Positions 26,309 to 35,390 of a stretch of DNA of 64,000 bases are shown piece by piece. Made by a program: the position numbers and the translations under genes. The stretch covers positions 1,116,001 through 1,180,000 of the forward strand of contig NZ_FNSN01000003.1 in assembly GCF_900105345.1 (NCBI RefSeq), written 5' to 3'. Numbering within the stretch: the first letter of the stretch is position 1; every line of letters begins with the position of its first letter. Source of the stretch: Arthrobacter woluwensis. Its GTDB lineage: Bacteria > Actinomycetota > Actinomycetes > Actinomycetales > Micrococcaceae. The notes below the pieces were generated by a model. It saw only the letters and a program-made list of their open reading frames with translations. It had not been told where the DNA came from and did not search any database.

Positions 26309-26737
26309 TTGGCTCCCAAGAAGAAGGTCACCGGCCTCATCAAGCTGCAGATCCAGGCAGGTGCCGCCAACCCGGCCCCTCCGATCGGTCCCGCGCTTGG
26401 TCAGCACGGTGTCAACATCATGGAGTTCTGCAAGGCGTACAACGCTGCGACGGAATCCCAGCGCGGCAACGTCATCCCGGTCGAGATCACGGTGTACGAG
26501 GATCGCTCGTTCACCTTCATCACCAAGACCCCGCCGGCTGCTGAGCTCATCAAGAAGGCCGCAGGCGTGGCCAAGGGCTCTGCAACCCCCCACACCGTCA
26601 AGGTCGCCAAGCTGACCCAGGCACAGGTCGAGGAGATCGCCACCACCAAGCTGGCCGACCTCAACGCCAACGATGTCCAGGCTGCTGCCAAGATCATCGC
26701 CGGCACCGCTCGCTCCATGGGTATCACGGTCGAGTAA
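26309..26737 (+). CDS. rplK: Ribosomal protein L11
   Basis: Component of the GTPase-associated centre of the 50S subunit, binding 23S rRNA with L10. The 142-residue sequence is canonical: [43 protein letters not shown], then [25 protein letters not shown] and the C-terminal [11 protein letters not shown]. The start is TTG at 26309, giving [19 protein letters not shown] precedes it; no ATG or GTG would keep the conserved N-terminus. It is followed by rplA, the usual L11 operon. Confidence 0.96.
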   Translation: MAPKKKVTGLIKLQIQAGAANPAPPIGPALGQHGVNIMEFCKAYNAATESQRGNVIPVEITVYEDRSFTFITKTPPAAELIKKAAGVAKGSATPHTVKVAKLTQAQVEEIATTKLADLNANDVQAAAKIIAGTARSMGITVE

Positions 26738-26864
26738 TCACGGCCTCAGGCCACCCGCCGGTTCGCCGGCACTTCGAAATTCATAACGTCCCGTGCAACG
26801 ACGGGGCAGTGGCAGGGCCGAGCGCGGTCCGCAGACCACAACTGCACAAGGAGAAATACGCAGC

Positions 26865-27572
26865 ATGGCAAAGCGCAGCAAAGCATATGAGGCAGCCGCC
26901 GCCAAGATCGACGCGGAGAAGCTTTACGCTCCGGCCGAGGCGGTCACCCTGGCCAAGGAGACCAACCCCTCCAAGTTCGACGCGACCATCGAGGTGGCTT
27001 TCCGCCTGGGTGTTGACCCCCGTAAGGCCGACCAGATGGTCCGCGGCACGGTCAACCTGCCGCACGGCACCGGTAAGACCGCCCGCGTCCTCGTGTTCGC
27101 CACGGGTGACAAGGCTGAGGCCGCACTGGCCGCAGGCGCCGACTTCGTCGGTTCCGACGACCTGATCGAGAAGATCTCCGGTGGCTGGACCGACTTCGAC
27201 GCAGCCGTCGCGACCCCCGAGCTCATGGGCAAGGTCGGTCGTCTCGGTAAGGTCCTGGGTCCGCGTAACCTCATGCCGAACCCCAAGACCGGCACCGTGA
27301 CCCCGGACGTCGCCAAGGCTGTCAACGACATCAAGGGCGGCAAGATCGACTTCCGCGTCGACAAGCACTCCAACCTTCACTTCATCATCGGCAAGGCCAG
27401 CTTCGACGCCGAGAAGCTCGCCGAGAACTACGCCGCTGCTCTGGAAGAGGTGCTTCGTCTGAAGCCGACCGCCGCCAAGGGCCGCTACATCCAGAAGGCC
27501 ACCGTGGCCACCACCTTCGGCCCGGGCATCTCCGTGGACCCGAACGTGACCAAGGTCGTCCTCGGCGCCTAG
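26865..27572 (+). CDS. rplA: Ribosomal protein L1
   Basis: Forms the L1 stalk, which moves deacylated tRNA out of the E site; it can also repress its own operon. The protein has 235 residues, with [32 protein letters not shown], the RNA-binding [18 protein letters not shown] stretch, the family pattern [22 protein letters not shown], and [22 protein letters not shown] at the end. ATG at 26865 has AAGGAG upstream. A UUCG-loop hairpin (26757-26770) lies in the 127-nt gap after rplK. Confidence 0.97.
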   Translation: MAKRSKAYEAAAAKIDAEKLYAPAEAVTLAKETNPSKFDATIEVAFRLGVDPRKADQMVRGTVNLPHGTGKTARVLVFATGDKAEAALAAGADFVGSDDLIEKISGGWTDFDAAVATPELMGKVGRLGKVLGPRNLMPNPKTGTVTPDVAKAVNDIKGGKIDFRVDKHSNLHFIIGKASFDAEKLAENYAAALEEVLRLKPTAAKGRYIQKATVATTFGPGISVDPNVTKVVLGA

Positions 27573-27633
27573 TCGCCCCTCGCAGGCTTCGCCTGCAAGG
27601 CCCGTCCTGACGACGGAGGCCATCCCTGACAGT

Positions 27634-27658
27634 GGCCGCTCAGCATCGCTGGGCGGCC
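27634..27658 (+). terminator. Terminator after rplA
   Basis: Arms 27634-27644 and 27648-27658 pair over 11 bp with one G-U wobble and a 3-nt loop. A smaller hairpin (27582-27596) lies just after the rplA stop. Together they probably end the L11-L1 transcript. Confidence 0.65.
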
Positions 27659-27749
27659 TCTGGCGTTCCCGGGCGCCGGCCGCACCGGACCGGACCGTGC
27701 GGCGCGATCGGCCGGGTCCTGCGGAGCGGCGCCGGGTTAGGGTGGGGGG

Positions 27750-28886
27750 ATGACGGAGTCGACCTTCAGCATCGAACAGCTGGTCCTGCCGGAGTCCCTG
27801 GAGTCCCCGGAGGCGCGGGACTTCCTGGACGTGTGCACGCTGTCCGACGAGCTGGTGCTCCGGACGCGGGGCACTCTGGATCTGGCCACTCCGAACCGGG
27901 CGCGCTTCATCCTGTGGCGGGACACCGAGTACGCCCGGCTGCGTGTCTACTTCGTGCGCCTCGAGGGCCGCGTGGTGGCCCGCGCCTGGATCCACCTGCC
28001 GCTCAAGGACAACCTCGACACCGCCTGGCTGAGTGTCGGCGTGCACCCCGACTTCGAAGGCCGCGGTCTCGGCCGGGCCCTGGCGGACCACCTGGAGGCC
28101 GTGGCGCTCAGCGAGGGCCGCACCGTGGTCCAGATGGGCACCGAACACCCCACGGGCACTGCGGACGACGACGGCGAGCGGCTCCTCCCGCCGACCGGCA
28201 GCGGCAGCGTCCCCGCGGCGTCGCGCTCGGTCCGGTTCGCGCTGCGTCGCGGCTACGAGCTCGTGCAGGTGGAGCGGACGAGTGTGCTCGAGGTGTCCGA
28301 GGAGTCCCGCCGGGCGGCCCACGCGCTGCTGGAGGAGGCCGCCGCCCGTGCCGAGGAGTCGTACGATCTCGTCACGTGGTACGACGAGACGCCGGAGGAG
28401 TACGTGGAGGATCTCGTCCGGCTGTCCACGAGCATGTCCACGGAGATCCCGCTCGGCGGCCTGGAACTCGGCGAGGAGGTCTTCGACGCCGACCGGGTCC
28501 GCGAGATCGACGCCCGTCGCCGTGAGGGCGGCGTGCGCGCGGTGACCACGGCGGCCCGTCACCGGTCCACAGGGGAGCTCGCCGGCTATTCCGTGCTCGA
28601 GTACCTGCCGGACCACCCCGAGGTGGGCGAGCAGGACAACACCCTGGTGCTGCCGGGGCACCGCGGGCACGCGCTGGGCCAGTGGATGAAGGCCGCCAAC
28701 TTCGAGCGGCTTCTGGAGGCGTTCCCGGCGGTCCAAAGGATCTACACGTACAACGCGGACGAGAATCAGCACATGCTTGCCATCAACATCGCGATGGGCT
28801 TCCGCCCGGCCGGTCACGACGGCCAATGGCAGGCGCATCTGGACGGCCGCGCGACAGCACGTGCGACAGCAGGGGAGGGGTCATGA
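27750..28886 (+). CDS. Double-GNAT acetyltransferase, copy 1
   Basis: A 378-residue protein of two GNAT-fold halves. The first half holds the acetyl-CoA loop WLSVGVHPDFEGRGLGRALADHLEAVA (about 92-118). The second ends LVLPGHRGHALGQWMKAANFERLL with the motif HRGxxLG and closes YNADENQHMLAINIAMGFRPAG. It is a paralogue of the next gene, with which it shares the opening SIEQLVLPESLESPEARDFL pattern and the tail. Its TGA overlaps the ATG of copy 2 (ATGA). Acceptor is unknown; candidates are small-molecule amines or antibiotics. Residence between rplA and rplJ is unusual for core loci but need not mean a ribosomal role. Confidence 0.88.
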   Translation: MTESTFSIEQLVLPESLESPEARDFLDVCTLSDELVLRTRGTLDLATPNRARFILWRDTEYARLRVYFVRLEGRVVARAWIHLPLKDNLDTAWLSVGVHPDFEGRGLGRALADHLEAVALSEGRTVVQMGTEHPTGTADDDGERLLPPTGSGSVPAASRSVRFALRRGYELVQVERTSVLEVSEESRRAAHALLEEAAARAEESYDLVTWYDETPEEYVEDLVRLSTSMSTEIPLGGLELGEEVFDADRVREIDARRREGGVRAVTTAARHRSTGELAGYSVLEYLPDHPEVGEQDNTLVLPGHRGHALGQWMKAANFERLLEAFPAVQRIYTYNADENQHMLAINIAMGFRPAGHDGQWQAHLDGRATARATAGEGS

Positions 28887-30004
28887 GCATCCGGATCGAG
28901 CAGCTGTGGATCCCGGACACCCTCGACGGTCCGGACGCCGAGGACTTCCTGGCGGCCGTCGACGTCTCACGCCGGGTCCGGCTCGCCACGTGGGGGACCG
29001 ACGACCTCGCATACACCCCGCTGGAGAAGCTCTACGAGCTGCGGGACCCCTACGAGCGGCAGGTGCTGCTCACCGCGACCCTGGACGGCGTGATGGTCGG
29101 CGTCGCGGACATCTCGCTGCCCTTGCTGGGGGACATCGACGTCGCGGAATTCACCCTGGACATCCTGCCGGAGGCCCAGGGCCGTGGCGTGGGCCGGGAA
29201 CTGATCCGCGCCGCGGAGCAGTTCGCCCGCTCCGAGGGGAGACGGCATCTTCTGGTCGACACGAACCATCCCGCGGCCAGCCTCGGGGACACCGAGGAGA
29301 GCCTGCAGCCTGACAGCGGTCCGGGTTTCGTGCCGCTCGCGAGCCGCTCCGTCGACTTCGCCCAGCGCAGCGGCTACACCCTGGAGCGGATCGAGCAGTT
29401 CAGCTCCTGCGCCCTGCCGCTGGACACCGTGCTGGAGGGGCAGCTCACGGCGGAGGCCGAGGCCGCGAACGACGGCCGGTACCGTCTCCACCACTGGCGG
29501 GACCGCTGCCCCGAACGCTGGCTGGCGGACATGACCGCGCTGGACTCCTCGGCGGAGGATCTCACCCTCGCCGCCGCGGCGGACGCGGGTGTGCCCGCCA
29601 CCGTCTGGGAGGACTACGACGTGGAGGCGCTGCGACGCGCGGAGGAGATCGCGATGGCGCAGGGCCGGCGGACGGTGGTCACCGCCGTCGAGCATGTCGA
29701 GACGGGCGTCCTGGTGGGCGTCACCACCATCAGCGTGCTGCCGCAGCGGCAGGACGTGGTGTTCCAGGACGAGACCCATGTGCGGCTCGCGCACCGCGGC
29801 AACAAGCTGGGCCTGCTGCTGAAGATCTCGAACATGCAGCAGCTGCAGGACCTCTTCCCGGATGTCCGCGTGATCTATACCTGGAACGCGCTGGAGAACC
29901 GGTACCTGCTCACCGTCAATCAGCAGCTGGGGTTCCGGACCGCGGGGGTGACGGGCCTGTGGCAGAAGCAGCTGCCCGACCTCCGTCAGCCGCACCTGAG
30001 CTGA
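28883..30004 (+). CDS. Double-GNAT acetyltransferase, copy 2
   Basis: A 373-residue paralogue of the preceding gene, translationally coupled to it through ATGA. N-terminal half: IEQLWIPDTLDGPDAEDFL, then FTLDILPEAQGRGVGRELIRAAEQFARSEGRRHL (acetyl-CoA pyrophosphate loop RGVGRE). C-terminal half: VRLAHRGNKLGLLLKISNMQQLQDLFPDVRVIYTWNALENRYLLTVNQQLGFRTAG, aligned position by position with copy 1. Moderate divergence argues for an old tandem duplication with functional split, perhaps as a heterodimer. GAGGGG precedes the ATG. No operon partner suggests the substrate. Confidence 0.88.
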   Translation: MSIRIEQLWIPDTLDGPDAEDFLAAVDVSRRVRLATWGTDDLAYTPLEKLYELRDPYERQVLLTATLDGVMVGVADISLPLLGDIDVAEFTLDILPEAQGRGVGRELIRAAEQFARSEGRRHLLVDTNHPAASLGDTEESLQPDSGPGFVPLASRSVDFAQRSGYTLERIEQFSSCALPLDTVLEGQLTAEAEAANDGRYRLHHWRDRCPERWLADMTALDSSAEDLTLAAAADAGVPATVWEDYDVEALRRAEEIAMAQGRRTVVTAVEHVETGVLVGVTTISVLPQRQDVVFQDETHVRLAHRGNKLGLLLKISNMQQLQDLFPDVRVIYTWNALENRYLLTVNQQLGFRTAGVTGLWQKQLPDLRQPHLS

Positions 30005-30019
30005 GGCCGGTCCGCCGAT

Positions 30020-30049
30020 TTGCCCGTCCGGCGGTGTCTCCCGTAAGCT
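30020..30049 (+). promoter_or_regulatory. Candidate promoter of rplJ-rplL
   Basis: TTGCCC (30020-30025), an 18-nt spacer and TAAGCT (30044-30049) resemble a primary sigma promoter. A start near 30056 would begin the leader RNA exactly at its conserved 5' part. Confidence 0.5.
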
Positions 30050-30055
30050 GGAAAC

Positions 30056-30180
30056 ACCAAAGACCGTCGGTTGTTGGATATCCCTGTGCTTTCTGCCCTG
30101 CAGAACCGTGTGGATCTCCATCGAAGGACCCTTCAGCATAAGGGCGGCCGGCGCAGGTGAACCGAGCGAGAAGTCTGATC
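30056..30180 (+). ncRNA. Ribosomal protein L10 leader
   Basis: The stretch from AAAGACCGTCGG (about 30059) to GCGCAGGTGAACCGAGCGAG (30150-30169) resembles the actinobacterial L10 leader, the mRNA element to which L10(L12)4 binds to repress its own synthesis. The call rests on position (directly upstream of rplJ), on the characteristic 5' and 3' blocks, and on memory of the family. No covariance search was run. Borders are approximate. Confidence 0.7.
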
Positions 30181-30185
30181 TTCCA

Positions 30186-30215
30186 CGCCCCGTGCGCCTG
30201 CGCGGGGCGTTTTTT
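30186..30215 (+). terminator. Intrinsic terminator between L10 leader and rplJ (possible attenuator)
   Basis: Stem CGCCCCG (30186-30192) with CGGGGCG (30203-30209) is followed by six T (30210-30215). It is the most classical rho-independent terminator in the window. It lies inside the rplJ 5' leader, about 90 nt before the start codon, so it could act as an attenuator. Confidence 0.75.
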
Positions 30216-30302
30216 GTTGGTGCCCCTGAGTACCTGATGCGCGGCTCACGCCGCGAGCAGCGAGGACCTTCCTGACCGGCCTGATTCCCCGGAAGGAGGG
30301 TT

Positions 30303-30860
30303 ATGACAACGCCGAACAAGGTGGCCGCAGTTTCTGAGATCACCACCGATTTCAACGAATCGACCGCCGCTGTCCTGACCGAATACCGCGGGCTCTCTGT
30401 CGCACAGCTCAAGGAGCTGCGTCGTTCCCTGGGCGCGGAGACCAAGTACTCCGTCGTCAAGAACTCCCTGACCGCGATTGCAGCCAAGGAAGCCGGTGTC
30501 GACGCGTTCGACGGCCAGCTCGCAGGCCCCACCGCAATCGCCTTCATCAAGGGCGACGCCGTTGCTGCCGCGAAGAGCCTCACGGACTTTGCCAAGGCCA
30601 ACAAGCAGCTGGTCATCAAGACCGGTTACTTCGAGGGCAAGGCTCTGAACGCTTCGGAAGTTGCCGCACTGGCCGCTCTCGAGTCCCGTGAGCTGCAGCT
30701 CGCGAAGGTCGCCGGTGTCCTCAAGGCCCCGGCTGCCGCAGCTGCCCGCATCATTGATGCCCTGCGCATCAAGCTCGAAGAAGAGAACGGCGCTCCGGCG
30801 CCCGCCGCTGAGGAAGCACCTGCCGAGGCTCCGGCCGAGGCCGCTTCCGAAGAGGCCTGA
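30303..30860 (+). CDS. rplJ: Ribosomal protein L10
   Basis: Base of the L7/L12 stalk; binds L11-region rRNA and carries L12 dimers. The 185-residue sequence has [56 protein letters not shown] (rRNA-binding part). The C-terminal helix [35 protein letters not shown] binds L12 dimers, and an acidic alanine-rich tail follows. AGGAGG precedes ATG at 30303. The leader upstream suggests autoregulation, with L10 in complex with L12 as repressor. Confidence 0.96.
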   Translation: MTTPNKVAAVSEITTDFNESTAAVLTEYRGLSVAQLKELRRSLGAETKYSVVKNSLTAIAAKEAGVDAFDGQLAGPTAIAFIKGDAVAAAKSLTDFAKANKQLVIKTGYFEGKALNASEVAALAALESRELQLAKVAGVLKAPAAAAARIIDALRIKLEEENGAPAPAAEEAPAEAPAEAASEEA

Positions 30861-30922
30861 TCCTCTTCTCCCCACCCACACACTGTGGTGCGCAGGCACC
30901 AACTACAGGAAGGACGCCAATC

Positions 30923-31300
30923 ATGGCGAAGCTCAGCAACGAAGAGCTCATTGAAGCTTTCAAGGAACTGACCATCATCGAGCTCTCCGAGTTCGTCAAG
31001 CTGTTCGAGGAGACCTTCGAGGTCACCGCCGCAGCTGTTGCCGTTGCAGGCCCCGCCGGTGGCGGCGCTGCTGAAGAGGCCGAGGAGAAGACCGAGTTCG
31101 ACGTCGTCCTCGAGGCCGCCGGCGACAAGAAGATCGGTGTCATCAAGGAGGTGCGCGCCCTGACCTCCCTCGGCCTGAAGGAGGCCAAGGACCTCGTCGA
31201 CGGTGCCCCCAAGGCCGTCCTCGAGGGCGTCAACAAGGAGACCGCCGAGAAGGCCAAGGAGCAGCTCGAGGCTGCCGGCGCCACGGTCACCGTCAAGTAG
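30923..31300 (+). CDS. rplL: Ribosomal protein L7/L12
   Basis: Multicopy stalk protein that recruits translational GTPases. The 125-residue sequence has the N-terminal dimerisation part ([32 protein letters not shown]), an alanine/glycine hinge (about 36-52) and the factor-binding C-terminal domain ([45 protein letters not shown]). It lies 62 nt after rplJ and is followed by a strong UUCG-loop terminator, giving the usual two-gene L10 operon. Confidence 0.97.
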   Translation: MAKLSNEELIEAFKELTIIELSEFVKLFEETFEVTAAAVAVAGPAGGGAAEEAEEKTEFDVVLEAAGDKKIGVIKEVRALTSLGLKEAKDLVDGAPKAVLEGVNKETAEKAKEQLEAAGATVTVK

Positions 31301-31355
31301 CACCTGCTGCTGGTCGGTTCCCCGGTCCTCTGAGGATCGGAGACTGTCTGCTGAG

Positions 31356-31387
31356 AAGGTCCCGTCCACTTCGGTGGGCGGGACCTT
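31356..31387 (+). terminator. Terminator after rplL
   Basis: Arms 31356-31369 and 31374-31387 pair over 14 bp with one G-U wobble, closed by a TTCG tetraloop. It lies about 55 nt after the rplL stop. Confidence 0.85.
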
Positions 31388-31591
31388 CCGCGTTAACGGG
31401 GCCGGGGAGCGCTGCGCGGAGCGGCGCGGCGAGGACGGTCGGTAACCTCCGGTGAACAATTCAGGAAGCGTTTCACAACTCCTTCCCAGGGGTGTGACGG
31501 CGGCCTAGACTGACGCTTTGGGCCCCTCGGTCCATCCTCCCGCGCCCGGTCTCCGGGCGTCGTCCCATCGTCACCCCGCAGAGGTAAACCC

Positions 31592-33418
31592 ATGAGTGAA
31601 ACCAGCACCGTCAGCCGCCGTGCCATGCTGAGCGCCGCCGTCGTCGCGGGCTCCAGCGCCGGAGCCCTTCTCGCCGCCGCACCTGCCGAGGCGAGCCCCG
31701 GCCACGGCGCCAAGCGCTTCCGTCTGACTGTGCTCGGCACCACGGACCTGCACAACAACGTCTTCAACTGGGATTACTTCAAGGACACCGCCTACACGGA
31801 CAAGGCGGGCAACCAGATCGGCATCGCCCAGGCCTCATCGCTCATCAAGGCGGTCCGCGCCGAACGCGGCGAGTCCAGCACCCTGACCATCGACGCCGGC
31901 GACACCATCCAGGGCACCCCGCTCGCCTATTACTTCGCCAAGATCCGCCCCGCCTCCCGCACGGTGAAGCACCCCATGGCCCTCGCCATGAACGCGGTGG
32001 GCTACGACGCCGTCGCGCTCGGCAACCACGAGTTCAACTACGGCATCGACCACCTCCGCACCTGGGAGCGCCAGCTGACGTTCCCCGTCCTGGGTGCCAA
32101 CGTCCACGTGGCCGGCCGCGCGGCCCGCGCCTTCAGCCCGTATGTCCTCAAGCGCGTGCGCACCTCCGCCGGTTGGGTGACGGTGGGCATCGTGGGCTTC
32201 GTGACCCCGGGCTGCGCCCTGTGGGACCGCCACAACGTGGAGGGCAAGCTGGACTTCAACGGCATCGTCGAGGAGGCGAAGAAGGTCATCCCCGAGGTGC
32301 GTGCCGCCGGCGCGGACGTCGTGATCGTCTCCTGCCACTCCGGCGCGACGCCGGGTTCCTCCTACGGCGACGCCCTGCCGTTCCCGGAGAACGCCTCGAG
32401 CCAGCTCGCCGAGCAGGTGCCCGGGATCGACGCGATCCTGGTCGGCCACGCACACCAGGAGATCCCGGAGCGGTTCGTGACCAACACGGCCACGGGTCGC
32501 CAGGTGCTGCTCACCGAACCCCTGCGCTGGGGCATGCGCGTCTCCGTCATCGACCTGGACCTCGTCAAGGAGCGGGGCCACTGGAAGGTCGAGACCGCCC
32601 ATTCCCACCTGCTGGACGCCAAGACGGCGCCTGAGGATCCCGCCGTCGTCAAGGCCGTCACGTCGGCCCACCGCGAGGCGGTGAAGTACGTCAACACCGC
32701 CATCGGCTCCTCCACGGCGCCGCTGTCCACGGCCACGGCCTGCTGGGAGGACACCGCGGCCATCGACGCGATCAACTTCGTCCAAGCGACCCGGATCAAG
32801 GCCGAACTCGCCGGTGGTCCGAATGCCGGGCTGCCGGTCCTCTCGATCGCCGCGCCGTTCTCCCGCTCGGTCGACGTGGCCGCGGGTCCGCTCACCATCC
32901 GCGACATCGCGGGCCTCTACATCTTCGACAACACGCTCCTCAGCATCAAGCTCACCGGCGCCCAGCTCAAGGCCTATCTGGAGTGGTCCGCGACGTACTA
33001 CAAGACCGTCACGGGCGCCACGGTGGCCGCCGGCGATCTGACCAACGCCCCGACGGCGCTGGCTCCGGCGGGCACCCCGGATTACAACTACGACATCGTC
33101 TTCGGCCTCGACGCGCCCCTGGAGTACAGCATCGACGTCGCGCGTCCGGTGGGTCAGCGCATCCAGGGGCTGAGCTACGGGGGAGCGCCCGTCGCGGACG
33201 GCGCGGAGTTCGCCCTGGCGATCAACAACTACCGTCAGAGCGGTGGCGGCAGCTTCCCGGGGGTCACCCAGGCTCCGGTCCTGACCAACAGCCAGCAGGA
33301 GATCCGTCAGCTCATGATCGACTACGTGGTGGAGCACGGGGTCCTGGATCCGGCGGCCTTCGCCCGCAGCGACTGGAAGCTGGTGGTCAACGGCCAGCCG
33401 CTGACCGTCACGGCCTGA
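31592..33418 (+). CDS. Tat-exported 5'-nucleotidase / 2',3'-cyclic phosphodiesterase family
   Basis: A secreted metallophosphoesterase of 608 residues that releases phosphate from nucleotides outside the cell. The twin-arginine signal reads SRRAMLSAAVVAGSSAGALLAAAPAEA (cleavage near residue 34). The metal-binding calcineurin-like domain has VLGTTDLHNNVFNWDY (D-x-H), IDAGDTIQGTP, ALGNHEFNYG (G-N-H-E), VIVSCHSG and VGHAHQEIPE. The C-terminal 5'-nucleotidase domain (about 380-605) has the GGGSFPGV loop. No cell-wall anchor is visible. It lies between the rplL and thiolase loci with no operon partner. The substrate is most likely 2',3'-cyclic or 5'-nucleotides. Confidence 0.93.
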   Translation: MSETSTVSRRAMLSAAVVAGSSAGALLAAAPAEASPGHGAKRFRLTVLGTTDLHNNVFNWDYFKDTAYTDKAGNQIGIAQASSLIKAVRAERGESSTLTIDAGDTIQGTPLAYYFAKIRPASRTVKHPMALAMNAVGYDAVALGNHEFNYGIDHLRTWERQLTFPVLGANVHVAGRAARAFSPYVLKRVRTSAGWVTVGIVGFVTPGCALWDRHNVEGKLDFNGIVEEAKKVIPEVRAAGADVVIVSCHSGATPGSSYGDALPFPENASSQLAEQVPGIDAILVGHAHQEIPERFVTNTATGRQVLLTEPLRWGMRVSVIDLDLVKERGHWKVETAHSHLLDAKTAPEDPAVVKAVTSAHREAVKYVNTAIGSSTAPLSTATACWEDTAAIDAINFVQATRIKAELAGGPNAGLPVLSIAAPFSRSVDVAAGPLTIRDIAGLYIFDNTLLSIKLTGAQLKAYLEWSATYYKTVTGATVAAGDLTNAPTALAPAGTPDYNYDIVFGLDAPLEYSIDVARPVGQRIQGLSYGGAPVADGAEFALAINNYRQSGGGSFPGVTQAPVLTNSQQEIRQLMIDYVVEHGVLDPAAFARSDWKLVVNGQPLTVTA

Positions 33419-33434
33419 TACGGCTCACTGAATG

Positions 33435-33485
33435 CGAGAGGCCGGCCGGGCATCCCAGTGATCTGGGTGCCCGGCCGGCCTCTCG
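33435..33485. terminator. Bidirectional terminator between nucleotidase and thiolase
   Basis: Arms 33435-33452 and 33468-33485 form a perfect 18-bp stem with a 15-nt loop, between convergent genes. Confidence 0.85.
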
Positions 33486-33504
33486 TGTGGGGCAGGAGCC
33501 GCGA

Positions 33505-34704
33505 TCAGTCGCGGTAGAGCAGAAGTGCCTCGCCCTGACCGCCACCGCCGCAGAGCGCGACGGCTGCCTTGCCGTGGCCGCGGCGCTTCAGCTCGAAGGC
33601 CGCGTGGAGTGCCAGGCGTGCGCCGGACGCGCCGATCGGGTGGCCCAGGGCGATCGCCCCGCCGTGGATGTTGCAGCGGTCCAGCGGGTAGTCCAGGTCC
33701 TTGAGGGACTGCACGGCCACCGACCCGAAGGCCTCGTTGATCTCGATGAAGTCCAGGTCCCCGGTCTCCCAGCCGGCCCGGCGGAGTGCCGCCTGGATCG
33801 CGTGGGACGGCTGCGAGTGGAGCGAGTTGTCCGGGCCGGCCACCTGTCCGGGGCTGCCGACGACGGCGAGGTAGTCCAGGCCGTGGTCCTCCGCGTACTG
33901 GCGGGAAGCCAGGACCAGGGCGGACGCGCCGTCGGAGAGGGGTGAGGAGTTCCCGGCCGTGATGGTCCCGTCCGTCGCGAAGGCCGCCTTGAGGCCGCTC
34001 AGGGTCTCCAGAGTGGTCCCCGGGCGCACCCCTTCGTCGGTGTCCACGATCAGCGGGTCGCCCTTGCGCTGGGCGATGCTGAGCGGCGCGATCTCGTCGG
34101 TGAAGACCCCCGCCGCGATGGCGTCGGCCGCGCGGTTGTGGGACGCGGCGGCGACCTCGTCCTGGGCCCGGCGGTCGATGCCGAGCGTGAGATTCAGGCT
34201 CTCCGTGGACAGACCCATCGACTGGCCGTCGAAGGCGTCCGTGAGACCGTCGTGCGCGGCGTGGTCAAGCGCCTGCACGGTGCCGTAGTTCCAGCCCTGC
34301 CGCGAACCGGGCAGCAGGTGCGGGGCGCGGGTCATGGACTCCTGGCCGCCGGCCACGACGACGTCGGCCTCGCCCGAGCGGATGAGGCGCGCGGCGTCGA
34401 TCACGGCGGTGAGCCCGGAGAGGCAGACCTTGTTGAGGGTCACCGTGGGCACGTTCCAGCCGAGGCCGGCTCCCACCGAGCTCTGACGGGCCGGATTCTG
34501 ACCGGCGCCCGCCTGGAGGACCTGCCCCATGATGACCGCGTCGACATCTTCGGGGTCGATCCCCGAGCGCTCCACGGCGGCCTTGATGGCGTGGCTGCCG
34601 AGCTGGACGGCGGTCTTGCTGGCGAGCTGTCCGTTCAACCGGCCCTGCGGTGTGCGGGCAGCGGCGAGGATGACAACGTCATTGTTGTTTTCAGTGCTGG
34701 ACAT
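33505..34704 (-). CDS. Acetyl-CoA C-acetyltransferase (thiolase)
   Basis: Condenses two acetyl-CoA to acetoacetyl-CoA or cleaves 3-ketoacyl-CoA. It has 399 residues from ATG at 34704, which has GAAGG upstream; a longer reading to 34863 runs into the promoter of the opposite gene. Catalytic residues are Cys94 in TLNKVCLSGLTAV (nucleophile), His355 in GHPIGASGARL, and Cys385 in LCGGGGQGEAL. GGQESMTRAPHLL is the CoA-binding segment. It is divergent from a YbaK-type gene. Biosynthetic versus degradative use cannot be told, since no beta-oxidation or polyhydroxybutyrate genes are adjacent. Confidence 0.94.
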   Translation of the reverse strand: MSSTENNNDVVILAAARTPQGRLNGQLASKTAVQLGSHAIKAAVERSGIDPEDVDAVIMGQVLQAGAGQNPARQSSVGAGLGWNVPTVTLNKVCLSGLTAVIDAARLIRSGEADVVVAGGQESMTRAPHLLPGSRQGWNYGTVQALDHAAHDGLTDAFDGQSMGLSTESLNLTLGIDRRAQDEVAAASHNRAADAIAAGVFTDEIAPLSIAQRKGDPLIVDTDEGVRPGTTLETLSGLKAAFATDGTITAGNSSPLSDGASALVLASRQYAEDHGLDYLAVVGSPGQVAGPDNSLHSQPSHAIQAALRRAGWETGDLDFIEINEAFGSVAVQSLKDLDYPLDRCNIHGGAIALGHPIGASGARLALHAAFELKRRGHGKAAVALCGGGGQGEALLLYRD

Positions 34705-34823
34705 GGGCCTTCGCTTTCCGTGGTGTGGTTCTCCACCAAGGCTATCGCGTGGTGGCTTCGTCTTCGGCGGCCTGCCAGGATGGTGGGGACAGCAAGGCAG
34801 TGAAGGCGATGAAGGAGCACCCC

Positions 34824-35363
34824 GTGACCGAGTCCACAGCCGGGTCCACAGCCGGAAGCGCATCCCCGGGGACGACCGGTTCCCAGGAGCCCGCGGACCC
34901 GCAGGATCGCGTCAGGCGAGCCGCCGCGGAGCGTGGCCTGGAGATCGAGATCCGGGAGCGGCGCGCGGCAGGGTCCCTTCCGGAGGCCGCGGCGCTGCTG
35001 GGCATCCCGCCGTCGGGCATCGTCAAGACGCTCGTGGTCAAGCGCTCCGACGGCACCTACCTCTTCGCCCTCGTCCCGGGCGGGCGCGCCATCTCCTGGC
35101 CGAAGCTGCGCGCGGTGGTGGGGGTGAACAAGCTGCGTCTGCCGGAGGCCGAACTGGCTTTCGAGGCCACGGGATTCGTGCGGGGCACCATCACCCCCAT
35201 CGGGAGCACCACCGACTGGCCCGTGGTCGCGGACGAGTCGATCGTGGGCCGGAGGGTGGCCATGGGCGCCGGCGCGCACGGGTACAGCCTGTTCGTCGAG
35301 GCCGATGAACTGATCCGGGCCTACGGGGCCACGGTCGCCGACATCACGGTCCCGGAGGACTGA
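34824..35363 (+). CDS. YbaK/EbsC-type aminoacyl-tRNA deacylase
   Basis: YbaK-family proteins remove wrong amino acids (for example Cys-tRNA-Pro) from tRNA. The protein has 179 residues from GTG at 34824. The fold core spans LPEAAALLGIPPSGIVKTLVVKRSDGTYLFALVPGGRAISWPKLRAVVGVNKLRLPEAELAFEATGFVRGTITPIG, which includes the invariant lysine (IVKTLVV). GSTTDWPVVADESIVGRRVAMGAGAHG closes the active site. AAGGAG lies seven bases before the GTG, favouring it over ATG at 34809 or 34725. The N-terminus is low-complexity. It is divergent from the thiolase and upstream of rpoB on the same strand. Confidence 0.9.
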   Translation: MTESTAGSTAGSASPGTTGSQEPADPQDRVRRAAAERGLEIEIRERRAAGSLPEAAALLGIPPSGIVKTLVVKRSDGTYLFALVPGGRAISWPKLRAVVGVNKLRLPEAELAFEATGFVRGTITPIGSTTDWPVVADESIVGRRVAMGAGAHGYSLFVEADELIRAYGATVADITVPED

Positions 35364-35390
35364 CGGCGGCTCGCCGGGCCCCGGCTCGGC

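Noticed and set aside
26781-28838. A 685-codon open frame antisense to rplA and the first GNAT gene
   Set aside because: It spans an intergenic terminator and two strong genes, with a shadow-type His/Val/Asp-rich sequence.
30186-30215. Reading this stem as the terminator of the GNAT genes
   Set aside because: It is about 180 nt after their stop and downstream of the L10 leader and its promoter candidate, so it belongs to the rplJ leader.
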